Assembly (NCBI GenBank): GCA_018367495.1
Contig: JAGZGB010000018.1
Location: 1-29,333 of the forward strand
DNA from: Veillonella sp.
GTDB taxonomy: Bacteria; Bacillota_C; Negativicutes; Veillonellales; Veillonellaceae
DNA length: 29,333 nucleotides
Direction of reading: 5' to 3'
Shown here: positions 1-9,210 of the stretch, piece by piece
Layout of the letters: the number at the start of each line of letters is the position of its first letter
How positions within the stretch are numbered: position 1 is the stretch's first letter
The notes under the pieces: generated by a model
Database searches by the model: none
What the model saw: the letters and a program-made list of their open reading frames with translations, nothing else
Told to the model about the DNA's origin: nothing
Made by a program: the position numbers and the translations under genes

Positions 1-1
1 T

Positions 2-601
2 TTCTTCTACTTTGAAAGAAACTGGACTACAAAATCGAGTGAATTTTTAGAGAAAAAACAATTGCGCATTGCCAATCCATTGTTCCACTTTGGCTTGCTT
101 TGCGTTATCGGTGGTCACATAGTAGGTGTGTTAATTCCTAAAACTTGGACTGCTGCAATCGGTATTAATGACCATATGTACCATGAAGGTGCGTTATACA
201 TGGGTGCTGTAGCTGGTATTATCTTCATCGTAGGCTTCTTGCTCTTGATGAAACGCCGCTTTACTGTGCCTGCTATGAAAGTTAACACATCTGGTCTTGA
301 TAAATGGCTATACTTGTTCTTAACATTAGCTATTTTCAGCGGTATGGCTGGTACATTGCTTAATGCATCTGGTTTCTTTGATTACCGCGTATCTATTGGC
401 CCTTGGTTCCGTAGCTTACTATCCTTTATGCCGGATCCATCCTTGATGGAAGGCGTACCATTCATGTTTAAATTCCATATGTTAGCGTGGATGGTGGTAG
501 CTATTATCTTCCCATTCAGCCGTTTGGTACACTGCTTGAGTGTTCCACTCAACTACTTAACACGTCCGTTCATCGTATATCGTAAACGAGACGAAAAATA
601 A
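2..601 (+). CDS. narI: Respiratory nitrate reductase gamma subunit (NarI), 5'-truncated by window edge
   Basis: Membrane cytochrome b subunit of the NarGHI nitrate reductase; it takes electrons from quinol and passes them through two b hemes to NarH/NarG. The reading frame is open back to the first base of the window, and residues encoded upstream of the TTG at 62 (ending FLEKKQLRIANPLFHFGLL) align with the E. coli NarI segment around SSQMLDRKGMNLASNLFHIG, so the true start lies outside the window. Heme-ligand-type histidines are visible in FHFGLL, GGHIVG, FKFHMLAWM and the conserved FSRLVHCLSVPLNYLTR near the C terminus. Several hydrophobic helices are present. A strong terminator follows 50 nt later, so this is the last gene of a presumed narGHJI operon. 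Identification is confident from the C-terminal motif. Confidence 0.93.
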   Translation, partial: FFYFERNWTTKSSEFLEKKQLRIANPLFHFGLLCVIGGHIVGVLIPKTWTAAIGINDHMYHEGALYMGAVAGIIFIVGFLLLMKRRFTVPAMKVNTSGLDKWLYLFLTLAIFSGMAGTLLNASGFFDYRVSIGPWFRSLLSFMPDPSLMEGVPFMFKFHMLAWMVVAIIFPFSRLVHCLSVPLNYLTRPFIVYRKRDEK

Positions 602-653
602 TTAGGATGATGATTGATTTGTATGTCCTTCATGATATGACAAATTAATCTTT

Positions 654-703
654 AGCCCCTTGTATTGGTGAAATTGTATGCTCACTACTACAAGGGGCTT
701 TTA
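654..703 (+). terminator. Intrinsic terminator after narI
   Basis: Perfect 11-bp inverted repeat, AGCCCCTTGTA (654-664) with TACAAGGGGCT (689-699), followed by TTTTAATTT. The loop is long (24 nt) but contains a small GTGA/TCAC helix that would shorten it. Confidence 0.8.
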
Positions 704-825
704 ATTTAGAATTATTCTTATAATAAATACCATCTATCGAATATAAGTAATCTACAAAATTCGATTTAAATGATAAACTATATCGTATAGATTGATTTTT
801 AGATGTTGTTTTCGAGAGGTATATG

Positions 826-1428
826 ATGGATCAAGTTACAACAAAACAGCAAAAAAGTATTTACCATATTTTTATATGGATTGCTGTCTTTTCTTTAATT
901 ATGATTGGTTTATTAGAGTGGGGTTACATTGCAGGCGGTCGTGCTTTTGGTAACTACAAGGTCTATACAGGCCTTGTGCCATGGTGTGTATGGATTGTTA
1001 TGACCTATTTAGCTACTCGTCCTAAATGGTTTACAAGCCGCTATAATTTAGGTGATATGTATAAGGTACATCGTGCATTAGGTATAGCAACTGTGGCTGT
1101 TATTGCATTCCATTTATACCTCTATTTTGGTAAAGCTGCTAAATCAATCCTTGGTTGGTGGGGTGGTTATGTAGCTCTTACTTCTTTTAGTATTGCCACT
1201 ATTTCTGGCCTTGCATTCTTAACACCAAAGTTGAGAAAGGTAACTGCATCTGTTCGAACAACAGGTATTTGGCTTCACCGCTTAAATCTTGTCGCATTAG
1301 TTGCTGTAGATATACATATTCATGGCTTTACACGAATTTCCAAAATGGTACCATTCCTTCAAGTCTTTGATATCGTTACATATGGTCTTGTGATTTACTG
1401 CATCTATTTAATGTTTAAAAAGAAATAA
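826..1428 (+). CDS. Ferric-reductase-like transmembrane heme protein (paralog 1)
   Basis: About 200-aa integral membrane protein with roughly five hydrophobic helices. Paired histidines fit bis-heme ligation of the ferric reductase / YedZ (MsrQ)-like transmembrane family: KVHRALG and IAFHLYLYFG in one helix pair, IWLHRLNLVA and DIHIHGF in another. There is no flavin or NAD domain, so electrons must come from quinol or a partner protein. Two Met codons are adjacent (823 and 826). I chose 826 because GAGAGG (814-819) then has a 6-nt spacing and because the protein starts in register with its paralog at 3092 (MDQVTTKQQKSIYHIFIW versus MAEVVKKQFKSKYHILIW). It has its own terminator and is flanked by narI and a Fur-box porin. 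The substrate is unknown; the family call is moderately secure and the role is inference. Confidence 0.75.
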   Translation: MDQVTTKQQKSIYHIFIWIAVFSLIMIGLLEWGYIAGGRAFGNYKVYTGLVPWCVWIVMTYLATRPKWFTSRYNLGDMYKVHRALGIATVAVIAFHLYLYFGKAAKSILGWWGGYVALTSFSIATISGLAFLTPKLRKVTASVRTTGIWLHRLNLVALVAVDIHIHGFTRISKMVPFLQVFDIVTYGLVIYCIYLMFKKK

Positions 1429-1440
1429 TATGAATTGATA

Positions 1441-1475
1441 AAATCCCTTCTGTATAGTGCAGAAGGGATTTTTTA
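1441..1475 (+). terminator. Intrinsic terminator
   Basis: AATCCCTTCTG (1442-1452), a 7-nt loop, then CAGAAGGGATT (1460-1470) running into TTTTT. Perfect 11-bp stem with a U tract, 13 nt after the stop of the heme protein. Confidence 0.9.
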
Positions 1476-1580
1476 GTTATATTTTTATTCTTTAGGAAAT
1501 AATATATTCTATATTATCAGTTTGACGCATAAATGATTGTGAGATTGATATACATTCTCTATTTACTCATATAATGAAAA

Positions 1581-1608
1581 TTGATATTATTTTTATGTTA
1601 GATATGAT
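1581..1608 (+). promoter_or_regulatory. Sigma-70-type promoter of the SLH porin
   Basis: TTGATA (1581-1586), a 16-nt spacer, then TATGAT (1603-1608). The expected transcript start is near 1615, giving a 5' leader of about 65 nt. The -10 element is overlapped by the Fur-box candidate at 1605-1619. Confidence 0.6.
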
Positions 1609-1619
1609 AATGATAATCA
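1605..1619 (+). promoter_or_regulatory. Candidate Fur box overlapping the porin -10
   Basis: The 15-mer TGATAATGATAATCA matches the 7-1-7 Fur consensus TGATAATnATTATCA at all but one of the specified positions. Read against the classical 19-bp iron box, 1606-1624 matches 16 of 19. It covers the -10 hexamer, the right place for repression under iron-replete conditions. No Fur gene of certain identity is in the window; the Fur-family gene at 14930 sits in a zinc locus. Confidence 0.65.
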
Positions 1620-1681
1620 GAGTCATATATTCATTATCTATTCATTTTATTTTTTGTTATTATTCGTGTGTGAGGTTTATT

Positions 1682-2953
1682 ATGATTAAACGTAAAATGA
1701 CTAGTGCTTTTGCAGTAGCAGCTGTAATGAGTGTGACTACAGCTTTTGCTGTCAACCCATTTTCTGATGTTCCGTCCGATAGCTGGGCATACCAAGCGGT
1801 AGATCAATTGGCTACAGCTGGTATTATCAATGGTTATCCGGATGGTACTTTTAAAGGACAAAATAACATTACTCGTTACGAAATGGCTCAAATGATTGCT
1901 AAAGGTATGGCGAATCAAGATCGTGCTAATGCTGAACAACAAGCTATGTTGAATCGCTTGGCAGATGAGTTCTCCAATGAGTTGCATTCACTTGGTGTAC
2001 GTGTAGCTAAATTAGAAGATCGTGTAGACAATGTTAAAGTTACTGGTGACGCTCGTATTAATTATATCGGCAAAGAGGGAATCGATGGTTATGATTATGA
2101 GGATAAAATCACAGCCCGCGTGCGTTTAGGCCTTGATGCAAAGGTTAATAAAAATACATCTGTAAAAGCGCGTATTACCACAGGCTCTATTGAACTAGGT
2201 GATAGCTCTAAAGAAGCTCAAGCTAACTGGGATTTGGCATATGTAGAGCACAAATTCGGTAAAAATGTAGTCGTTGATGCTGGTCGTTATACCCAAAAAT
2301 TTGGTGGTGGCTTGATTTATAGCTCTAACTTTGATGGTGTCGGCGCTACAGCTAAACTTGGCAAAAAAGTGACATTAAATGGTGGCTATGGTTACATGAC
2401 TGCTGGCCGTTTTGCGAAGCTTTCTAAAGAAAATAATGGCGATGTGGGTATCGTGAATGCTAATGTAGCTGTAAATGAACACTTTAGTTTTGGTGGTATG
2501 CTTGCTCATATTGGTACGGCGAATGTACGTATGGGTAATGGCAAGAAGAATAACGAATTCGATAATGTATATGGCTTTAATGCAAAATACAATGTAGGTA
2601 AACTAGGTGTTCATGGTGAATGGGTAAAAGCATCTGGCTTAAGTGATTCTGATGTTTGGAATGTAGGTGCTAAATGGGGCAACTACAAAATTGATAAAAA
2701 GAACTCCTGGGAAGTAAGTTTAGATTACTACGATCAAGCTAAAAATGCACCGATCTTCAAAACACAAAAATATGAATCTAATGATTTACAAAAAACAACG
2801 CGTTTTGAAGGTTATAAAGCTTGGGAGTTAGGTGCATCCTATGCGCCAGAGAAAAATATTGGTATTAATGCATACTATGGTTTTAATGCTAAAACACAAG
2901 ATGGTAACCGTGTAAACGACTTCTATCGTGCAGATCTTAACTTCAAATTCTAA
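1682..2953 (+). CDS. OmpM-type SLH-domain outer-membrane porin
   Basis: 423-aa outer-membrane beta-barrel protein that should tether the outer membrane to peptidoglycan, as OmpM does in Veillonella. In order: a signal peptide (MIKRKMTSAFAVAAVMSVTTAFA, cleavage near AFA/VNP); one SLH domain at about residues 25-75 (FSDVPSDSWAYQAVDQLATAGIINGYPDGTF, then ITRYEMAQMIAKGM); a short coiled-coil linker around 85-115; and a long alternating beta-strand region ending in Phe (RADLNFKF), the usual outer-membrane assembly signal. The start at 1682 is preferred over an upstream in-frame extension because GTGAGG lies just before it and the signal peptide then begins correctly. It is monocistronic-looking, with a Fur-box promoter, and sits between two heme-protein paralogs. 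Several OmpM paralogs are usual in this group; which one this is cannot be said. Confidence 0.9.
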   Translation: MIKRKMTSAFAVAAVMSVTTAFAVNPFSDVPSDSWAYQAVDQLATAGIINGYPDGTFKGQNNITRYEMAQMIAKGMANQDRANAEQQAMLNRLADEFSNELHSLGVRVAKLEDRVDNVKVTGDARINYIGKEGIDGYDYEDKITARVRLGLDAKVNKNTSVKARITTGSIELGDSSKEAQANWDLAYVEHKFGKNVVVDAGRYTQKFGGGLIYSSNFDGVGATAKLGKKVTLNGGYGYMTAGRFAKLSKENNGDVGIVNANVAVNEHFSFGGMLAHIGTANVRMGNGKKNNEFDNVYGFNAKYNVGKLGVHGEWVKASGLSDSDVWNVGAKWGNYKIDKKNSWEVSLDYYDQAKNAPIFKTQKYESNDLQKTTRFEGYKAWELGASYAPEKNIGINAYYGFNAKTQDGNRVNDFYRADLNFKF

Positions 2954-3091
2954 TTTGAAAACATTGACTTGAATGTTAATATAATTAGTTCTAAGTAGAA
3001 TGCTATAAGGTGAGAGTATTGTATTAGCATGCTACATTAGACCAAACTAGATATATACTTGTAGTTTGTATAAGACATAGAGAGGTTTATT

Positions 3092-3697
<606 letters not shown>

Positions 3698-3748
3698 TAT
3701 GTTGTATATATTCTTTTTGTTATTATAAAAGTCGTATAATCATAGACA

Positions 3749-3796
3749 TAAAAAGATCATCTCTATACTTTAGATGCATAGAGATGGTCTTTTTTC
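3749..3796 (+). terminator. Intrinsic terminator
   Basis: AAAAAGATCATCTCTAT pairs with ATAGAGATGGTCTTTTTT across a short loop, with one G-T wobble; a T tract ends the structure. The rest of the 3698-4018 gap is very AT-rich with several TATA-like boxes. I see no gene in it. Confidence 0.85.
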
Positions 3797-4018
3797 ATTG
3801 TTTACGATACAATAATATTATTAGTATATATTCTATAGTTTTGTGTAAGTATATGCTAATAATTCATTCTAGTATATACTATTACATAATTTATCTAATA
3901 GTTTATATATGGTTATTATACTGTGTATCCTTAAAATTCATAAGCTTATATAGTATTAATTTAATGTGTAATTGTATTGCAATATACAGACTATATAAAG
4001 CGAAGAAAGAAGTTCATT

Positions 4019-5224
4019 ATGGATTCTTCTTGGAAACGAATTATCTATCTGATTTGTATTATACAAATTGGTGGGGGCATAACAATTATAGGGGTATTAT
4101 CATTCCTTCCGTTATTCCTCGTTGAGCTAGGCCTACGTAATCCTGGCGAAGCTGCTATGTGGGCAGGTATTGTAGCTGGAGTTACTCCGTGTATGGTAGC
4201 ACTCAGTGCACCGTATTGGTCACGTAAGGCAAATCAACTTGGTCCACGTAAGGTAATGATGTTTATTTTGTTTACTTTAATGCTTACAGTGGGGGCTTGT
4301 GCATTTACTCAAACTCCTACACAGCTATTAGTTTTAAGAATTTTACAAGGTGTAGTAGGTGGCTATGTACCCATTGGATTAGCTATTATTGTGCTTATAA
4401 CACCTGAGGAAAAGGTGCCATGGGCAATGGGGTTGTACCAAGCTTCTATGGTTATGGGGCTTGTCTTTGGACCTCTCATGGGGGGATTAGCAGCGGATCT
4501 ATTAGGCTATAGAGCGCCATTTTTTGTATTTTCCGGTTTGACTGGTATTTGTTTGTTAGGGATTTATTTTTTAATGCCTAATTTACAGTTTAAGCATAAA
4601 GTTGATGCTCAAGAATCCCAGATTTCTTTGATTAAATCATTTTTAATGATACCCCGAGTTCGTCTATTAGTGGCGATGCAGTTTTTATGTAATTTTGGTA
4701 TTACCGGTATTGGGCCGATTTTGCCATTATATATTAAAAACTATATGGCTATAGGTGATGAATTTGTTGCAACCATTGTTGGTGTTATTATTTTTGGCGC
4801 CGGCTTGTTTAGTGCTTTAGCATCAATCTCAATTGGTAAAGTAACGCAACGATTGACTATGCCTCGTATTATTTTTACTGCTACTTGGGCGGTAGGAACT
4901 TTATTTATTTTGCAATACATGATGCCTAGTATATGGGGGCTTGGTATATTTCGTGCTATAGCAGGTTTCTTTATGGGATTTATTACGCCAATAGCAAATA
5001 CATTGATATCTAAGGCAGTTCCGATTGAACGTCGAGGTATTGTTTTTGGGGCTATATCCAGTGTAGCTATGATGGGAAATGTATTAGGACCTGTTATTAG
5101 TGGTGGTATTGCGCGTGCCTTTGGGTACGGTACTGTATTTTGGTCTACAGCAGCTATATTCTTTGTTGCTTCCTGGTTTATATATCGGAATTTAGTTATA
5201 TCTCGTGAAAGTAGATCATCATAG
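4019..5224 (+). CDS. MFS multidrug efflux transporter, MdtG-like
   Basis: 401-aa, about 12-helix major facilitator. The opening (MDSSWKRIIYLICIIQIGGG, then SFLPLFLVELG) and the block AMWAGIVAGVTPCMVALSAPYWSRKANQLGPRKVMM follow E. coli MdtG closely, including the motif-A-like loop between helices 2 and 3. The motif-C-like stretch VFGPLMGGLAADLLGYRAPF marks a drug:H+ antiporter rather than a sugar porter. MdtG-type pumps export drugs such as fosfomycin and bile salts; the substrate here is not predictable. ATG 4019 is chosen over an upstream in-frame ATG at 3977 because of the purine-rich AGAAAGAAG just before it and because 4019 gives the family's usual N terminus. It is followed by a LysR gene on the same strand, which could regulate it. 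Confidence 0.85.
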   Translation: MDSSWKRIIYLICIIQIGGGITIIGVLSFLPLFLVELGLRNPGEAAMWAGIVAGVTPCMVALSAPYWSRKANQLGPRKVMMFILFTLMLTVGACAFTQTPTQLLVLRILQGVVGGYVPIGLAIIVLITPEEKVPWAMGLYQASMVMGLVFGPLMGGLAADLLGYRAPFFVFSGLTGICLLGIYFLMPNLQFKHKVDAQESQISLIKSFLMIPRVRLLVAMQFLCNFGITGIGPILPLYIKNYMAIGDEFVATIVGVIIFGAGLFSALASISIGKVTQRLTMPRIIFTATWAVGTLFILQYMMPSIWGLGIFRAIAGFFMGFITPIANTLISKAVPIERRGIVFGAISSVAMMGNVLGPVISGGIARAFGYGTVFWSTAAIFFVASWFIYRNLVISRESRSS

Positions 5225-5361
5225 AGACTTTATTTTTACTAAAAAAAGTAATAATTGTAAATATTGTGTGTAGCAAATGCCAATGAGAGGGGTTGGTATA
5301 TGTTGTGAAGTAGATTAGTGGAGTAGGACTACTAACTATAGAGAGATGAGAGTGTACCATT

Positions 5362-6246
5362 ATGTTATTAAAACAATTAGAGTATTTTGTATGTGTAGTA
5401 GATAATAATAGTTTTACTCAAGCTGCGACTGAACAATATGTGTCTCAATCTGCTATTTCACAACAAATCAAAGCTCTTGAAACGAGTCTTGGTGTAGAGC
5501 TAATGGTAAGGGAAAAGCGAAGCTTTTACTTAACACCAGCCGGACAATATTTATATCGGTCTGGGAAAAAGTTACTAGACCGTTTTCACGATATTAAGGT
5601 AGAAACAAGTCGCATTGGTACGGATGCACGTGTCAGTTTACGCATTGGTTATTTAAATCGTTATAGTGGAATGGTTATGCAGCAGACTGTTATTCGTATG
5701 GCGAAACGATATAAAAACCTAGATATTCGTATGTATAGTGGTAGCCATGAAGAATTGTATGGCATGTTGGAGGATCACAGAGTGGATGTGATTTTTAATG
5801 ATCAGTGGCAGGTTTTATCTGATGATTATGAAAGCCATTTGATTGATAAGGCCACTACAGTTATAGAAGTGCCTCAAGGCTATACAACTGAAGGTAGTGT
5901 TGAAATTAAAACTATTGATGATTTACCTCTCATTTTAGTATGTCGTGGTAAATATACTTTGGCAGAGGAAGAACATTATCGTAAGGCTGTTGGTTATGCT
6001 GGTGCCTTTGCTTATGCTCGTACATTAGAAGAGGCTCGCTATTTGGTGGCAGGCCAGCAAGGGTTGTTATTATTAGACCGTTTTAAATATTTAACTGATT
6101 CTATGCCTGGCATTGAACGGAAAGTACTGACAAATCATGGGAAATCTATGGAGCGTAACTATTATTTTGTATCGCAACGAAATCAAAGTAATACCTATGT
6201 AGAGGCTTTTAGAGATCTATTTAAACAAGTTTTAGCAGAGTTCTAA
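5362..6246 (+). CDS. LysR-family transcriptional regulator
   Basis: 294 aa, normal LysR length. N-terminal winged HTH at about residues 1-60 (LLKQLEYFVCVVDNNSFTQAATEQYVSQSAISQQIKALE, then LGVELMVREKRSFYLTPAG) and a C-terminal periplasmic-binding-protein-like effector domain. The effector is unknown. Its stop codon overlaps by 4 nt the stop of the opposite-strand LysE-type exporter (6243-6246). LysR regulators commonly control an adjacent exporter, as LysG/ArgP do with LysE/ArgO, but those pairs are normally divergent; here the pair is convergent, so the upstream MFS gene is an equally likely target. Confidence 0.9.
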   Translation: MLLKQLEYFVCVVDNNSFTQAATEQYVSQSAISQQIKALETSLGVELMVREKRSFYLTPAGQYLYRSGKKLLDRFHDIKVETSRIGTDARVSLRIGYLNRYSGMVMQQTVIRMAKRYKNLDIRMYSGSHEELYGMLEDHRVDVIFNDQWQVLSDDYESHLIDKATTVIEVPQGYTTEGSVEIKTIDDLPLILVCRGKYTLAEEEHYRKAVGYAGAFAYARTLEEARYLVAGQQGLLLLDRFKYLTDSMPGIERKVLTNHGKSMERNYYFVSQRNQSNTYVEAFRDLFKQVLAEF

Positions 6247-6860
6247 TATAATACATCCTTTAACATCTTCATACCATCGATGAATAATTTGATACCATAA
6301 ATGACAAGCACTGCACCACAAAAGCGATTAATCCAAGCCATATGAGTAATTTTGATTTTTTTAGCTAGTAAATGCATAGTAGCGGCTAAGGCCCCAAACC
6401 ATATTGGTGTCATTGCAAGAAATCCAATAAAGAAATAATATATGCCCTCCTTAGGAATATTAGCTTGAAAAGCACCTAGCATCATAGTAGCATCGAGGAC
6501 TGCTTGCGGATTTCCCCAAGATACAGCAATAGCAGATAAAATGATTTTACGAATTGGAATATTTGTATTTACATTGTGCATATCAGGGTCGGTCCTAAAG
6601 ATATTAAATCCCATGTACACAATCAGTAGGCCTCCAAAGAGAAGTACAATTAGCTTGGTAATAGGCCATATTTCAAGAATAGCCCCAATACCAAAGAAAG
6701 CAGCTGTGCTGAGACTCATATCAAAGAGAGCTAGTATGATAAGCGTCAATATAATACGGCGTATGGGTTGTACTAACGCTGTATTAATAATAAAGAGGTT
6801 TTGCATGCCAACAGGGGCAAATGTTGCGAGACCGACAAGAAGTCCTTGTAAGAAGTACAT
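6243..6860 (-). CDS. LysE/ArgO-family amino-acid exporter
   Basis: 205-aa protein with about six helices. The N-terminal APVGMQNLFIINTAL corresponds to the conserved PGPQN segment of the LysE superfamily, and the middle AVSWGNPQAVLDATMMLG to the second conserved repeat (NP...LD). It should export a basic or other amino acid; the substrate is unknown. The ATG at 6860 is chosen because GGGAGGG lies about 5 nt upstream and the protein then begins with the typical short N terminus; the longer frame to 6914 has no such site. Convergent with, and overlapping by 4 nt, the LysR gene. Confidence 0.85.
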   Translation of the reverse strand: MYFLQGLLVGLATFAPVGMQNLFIINTALVQPIRRIILTLIILALFDMSLSTAAFFGIGAILEIWPITKLIVLLFGGLLIVYMGFNIFRTDPDMHNVNTNIPIRKIILSAIAVSWGNPQAVLDATMMLGAFQANIPKEGIYYFFIGFLAMTPIWFGALAATMHLLAKKIKITHMAWINRFCGAVLVIYGIKLFIDGMKMLKDVLY

Positions 6861-6915
6861 GTTAACCCTCCCAACTATGGTATGATAAAGTACTAATAAG
6901 GTGAATAGTAGCACG

Positions 6916-6942
6916 AAACCCCTCCATTACTGGAGGGGTTAT
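6916..6942 (-). terminator. Hairpin terminator of the YeiH-family gene
   Basis: Perfect 10-bp inverted repeat, AACCCCTCCA (6917-6926) with TGGAGGGGTT (6931-6940) and a 4-nt loop. It lies between the end of the leftward YeiH-family gene (6995) and the leftward exporter start (6860). The T run on the minus strand is short (GGTTTCG), so termination may be incomplete and allow some read-through into the exporter. Confidence 0.6.
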
Positions 6943-6994
6943 TACTATTTTAACTATATACAATTATATCATAATAAAATAGGTGTGTATATTT

Positions 6995-8035
6995 TTACCA
7001 TAAACCGATCATGTGTTGTGCTACAAGGCTGACTGCAGTGATAGCAATCCAGCAACAAGCACCTAATGCAAGAGCAGAACCACCGGATTTAATCAATTTT
7101 ACAATGTTTGTGTTAAGACCGATAGCAACCATAGCCATGGTAATAAAGTATTTGGAAATCGTTTTGAATACACTTAAAAATTGAATGTCTACATTTGCAT
7201 AGGATAATGCACTAGTAATTAAAGAACAAATTACAAAGTAGAGAACAAACTTAGGGAAGATTTTAGTAATGCTAACGCTACCACCATTAGTTTGAGCAGT
7301 ATTTTGTTTTGCTTTATATACTTGGTAACTAGCTAAACCTAAACAGATAGGGATTATAGCAAGTGTACGTGTAAGTTTAACAATTGTCGCATATTCTAGT
7401 ACTTGTGTGCCAGTACCTTTCATACTATCCCATACGGCAGCTGTAGCTGTTACGGAGGATGTGTCATTTACAGCTGTACCTGCGAATAGTCCAAAGCCCA
7501 TATTGGAAAGGCCAATAGCGTCGCCAAATGGAGGGAATACAAAGGCAGCTACGACGTTGAAGAAGAATACAACAGAGATAGCTTGCGCGATATCCTGATC
7601 ATCAGCCTTGATAACTGGTGCTGCTGCAGCGATGGCAGAACCACCGCAAATGGAGGAGCCTACGCCAATAAGTACGGCTGTATTAGAGTCGATATGAGTA
7701 AGGCGATAAATAATATAGGACACGATTAAAGATGTAGCGATGGTTGAAATAATGACAGGTAATGAAATCCAACCTACATGTAAAATTTGTGTAATATTTA
7801 AGCCAAAGCCCAATAAAATAACAGCCCATTGTAAAATCTTCTTGGATGTAAATCCAATACCGGCGCCAGTTTTTTCGCGCTTCCAAGATGTGAATACAGA
7901 ACCAATAATTATACCTAGGATAATAGCAAAGATTGGGCTACCGATTAGATGAAATTCAAGGCCTAATAGCCAACAAGGAATAGCGAGGACCGCACAGAGT
8001 AGAATGCCTGGTAACGTTTTTTGATTGATACCCAT
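6995..8035 (-). CDS. YeiH/UPF0324-family putative sulfate (or other anion) exporter
   Basis: 346-aa membrane protein with about ten helices. Family signatures are LLGFGLNITQILHVGW, the small-residue loop VLIGVGSSICGGSAIAAAAPVIKADDQDIAQAISVVFFFNVVAAFVFPPFG, and FGLFAGTAVNDTSSVTATA. This matches the YeiH group, which has been proposed but not firmly shown to export sulfate or related anions. The start at 8035 follows AAGGAGGG with a 7-nt spacing; the 11-residue upstream extension lacks a ribosome site. It is divergent from the carbonic anhydrase, which makes a carbonate- or sulfur-linked role tempting but unproven. Confidence 0.8.
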   Translation of the reverse strand: MGINQKTLPGILLCAVLAIPCWLLGLEFHLIGSPIFAIILGIIIGSVFTSWKREKTGAGIGFTSKKILQWAVILLGFGLNITQILHVGWISLPVIISTIATSLIVSYIIYRLTHIDSNTAVLIGVGSSICGGSAIAAAAPVIKADDQDIAQAISVVFFFNVVAAFVFPPFGDAIGLSNMGFGLFAGTAVNDTSSVTATAAVWDSMKGTGTQVLEYATIVKLTRTLAIIPICLGLASYQVYKAKQNTAQTNGGSVSITKIFPKFVLYFVICSLITSALSYANVDIQFLSVFKTISKYFITMAMVAIGLNTNIVKLIKSGGSALALGACCWIAITAVSLVAQHMIGLW

Positions 8036-8286
8036 TATAAAACCCTCCTTACTGTACATACAGTTCACGTCATATAAGATATCATGTGGCGTTTCTTTTC
8101 TATAGTTTTAATGGTACCACATTAGGGGAATTAAAATCTACTAGTAATATAAGAAATATACAGTATATTCATTCTCATAAATATTTAATAATTTATAAGT
8201 GAATAAAAGAATATTAATTATAAATATAGAATTAATATGAAATTTATTGGGGGTTTGTGAAAGGAAAGATTATAATTGATATTGAT

Positions 8287-8304
8287 AAGTGATAAATATC
8301 ACTT
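8287..8304. promoter_or_regulatory. Crp/Fnr-type palindrome upstream of carbonic anhydrase
   Basis: AAGTGATAAATATCACTT is a palindrome with two perfect 8-bp arms around AA and has the GTGA-N6-TCAC layout of Crp/Fnr-family sites. It ends at the likely -35 (TTGTTT, 8303-8308; TATAAT at 8327-8332, 18-nt spacer). The rest of the 8036-8376 divergent gap is AT-rich with no gene seen. Confidence 0.5.
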
Positions 8305-8376
8305 GTTTTGTAGTGAATATATTGTATATAATGAATAGAATCTATTTTGTAGATAGAAAAGTAAATGAGGTACCCC

Positions 8377-8922
8377 ATGATTGATATTAAAAAAATAATT
8401 GAAACTAATAAAGAATATGTGAAAAATCATCCTGAATTACCAAAGGCTGGATTAACAAGCCACCCTACAAAAAAACTAGGTATCGTAACATGTATGGATA
8501 CGCGTTTAGTATGTATGTTAGAAGATGCATTAGGTTTTAACCGAGGTGAAATTATTGTCATAAAAACAGCGGGTAATAGTGTAACACAACCTATCGATAA
8601 CATCGTACAAAGCTTACTTGTTGCTACTTATGGTATGGGTATTGAAGACGTATTAGTTATTGGCCATGAAAACTGCGGTATGATTGACTTCTCTGCTACA
8701 ACATTCATGGAATCTATGAAAGAAAAAGGTATTAGCGAAGATGCGGTTCGTATGATTGAGCCAGGCCTTATTGATTGGATGGATCGTTTCCATATCTCTG
8801 AAGATAATGTAATTTATACGGTTAACTTTTTACGTCATCATCCTCTATTCCCAAAAGGAATGGGATTCTATGGAGGGATGATGGATCCTGATACAGGCGA
8901 ATTCCGTTATATTGAGATCTAG
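8377..8922 (+). CDS. Beta-class carbonic anhydrase
   Basis: 181-aa zinc enzyme interconverting CO2 and bicarbonate, supplying bicarbonate to carboxylases. Zinc and catalytic residues are visible: Cys39-X-Asp41-X-Arg43 in the motif CMDTR, and His97 with Cys100 in GHENCG. The spacing and short length match the small type-II beta subgroup (B. subtilis YtiB-like). The ATG at 8377 is chosen: GAGG at 8367-8370 gives a 6-nt spacing, whereas the in-frame ATG at 8365 overlaps that very site. Likely promoter TTGTTT/TATAAT with a Crp/Fnr-like palindrome at its -35. Downstream is the hairpin cluster, not another gene. Confidence 0.92.
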   Translation: MIDIKKIIETNKEYVKNHPELPKAGLTSHPTKKLGIVTCMDTRLVCMLEDALGFNRGEIIVIKTAGNSVTQPIDNIVQSLLVATYGMGIEDVLVIGHENCGMIDFSATTFMESMKEKGISEDAVRMIEPGLIDWMDRFHISEDNVIYTVNFLRHHPLFPKGMGFYGGMMDPDTGEFRYIEI

Positions 8923-8929
8923 TGGTGGC

Positions 8930-9068
8930 CTCGATGGGGCCCCTTTACATAATTACATTTAGGTAAAAAAGAGTGATGACTAACCTCTACGCTCCAAAGC
9001 GAGCTAAGTCGCTAATCGGTTAGTCATCACTCTTTTTATAACTGTATTTATGAACTAGTCCCATCGAG
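8930..9068 (+). repeat. Structured repeat element, copy A (139 bp)
   Basis: The outer stem is CTCGATGGG (8930-8938) with CCCATCGAG (9060-9068). The inner stem is a perfect 20-bp helix, AAAAAGAGTGATGACTAACC (8966-8985) with its complement at 9018-9037, bounded by A5 and T5 so it could terminate transcription from either side. The 32-nt loop (8986-9017) contains a small AGCGA/TCGCT hairpin at 8998-9013. Positions 8991-9012 are identical, on the opposite strand, to part of the loop of copy B. Confidence 0.8.
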
Positions 9069-9210
9069 TCTATTCATAAATTAATAAAACGAAATTCACT
9101 GTATCAAATAAGTAAGAGGGAAAAGTTATCGTCCTTTTTCCTACTGTACCTATGAATTAGTCCCATCAAATCTGAATGTCATTAACGAGTTAGCGTAATT
9201 TCGCCGTATC

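Noticed and set aside
62..64. TTG at 62 as the start of narI
   Set aside because: The frame is open to the window edge and the upstream residues match the NarI family, so the gene starts outside the window.
1574..1681. N-terminal extension of the SLH porin from 1574
   Set aside because: It would place 36 residues before a normal signal peptide and run through the promoter and Fur box.
2964..2986. TTGACT/TATAAT pair upstream of the second heme protein as a promoter
   Set aside because: The spacer is only about 10 nt, too short for a sigma-70-type promoter.
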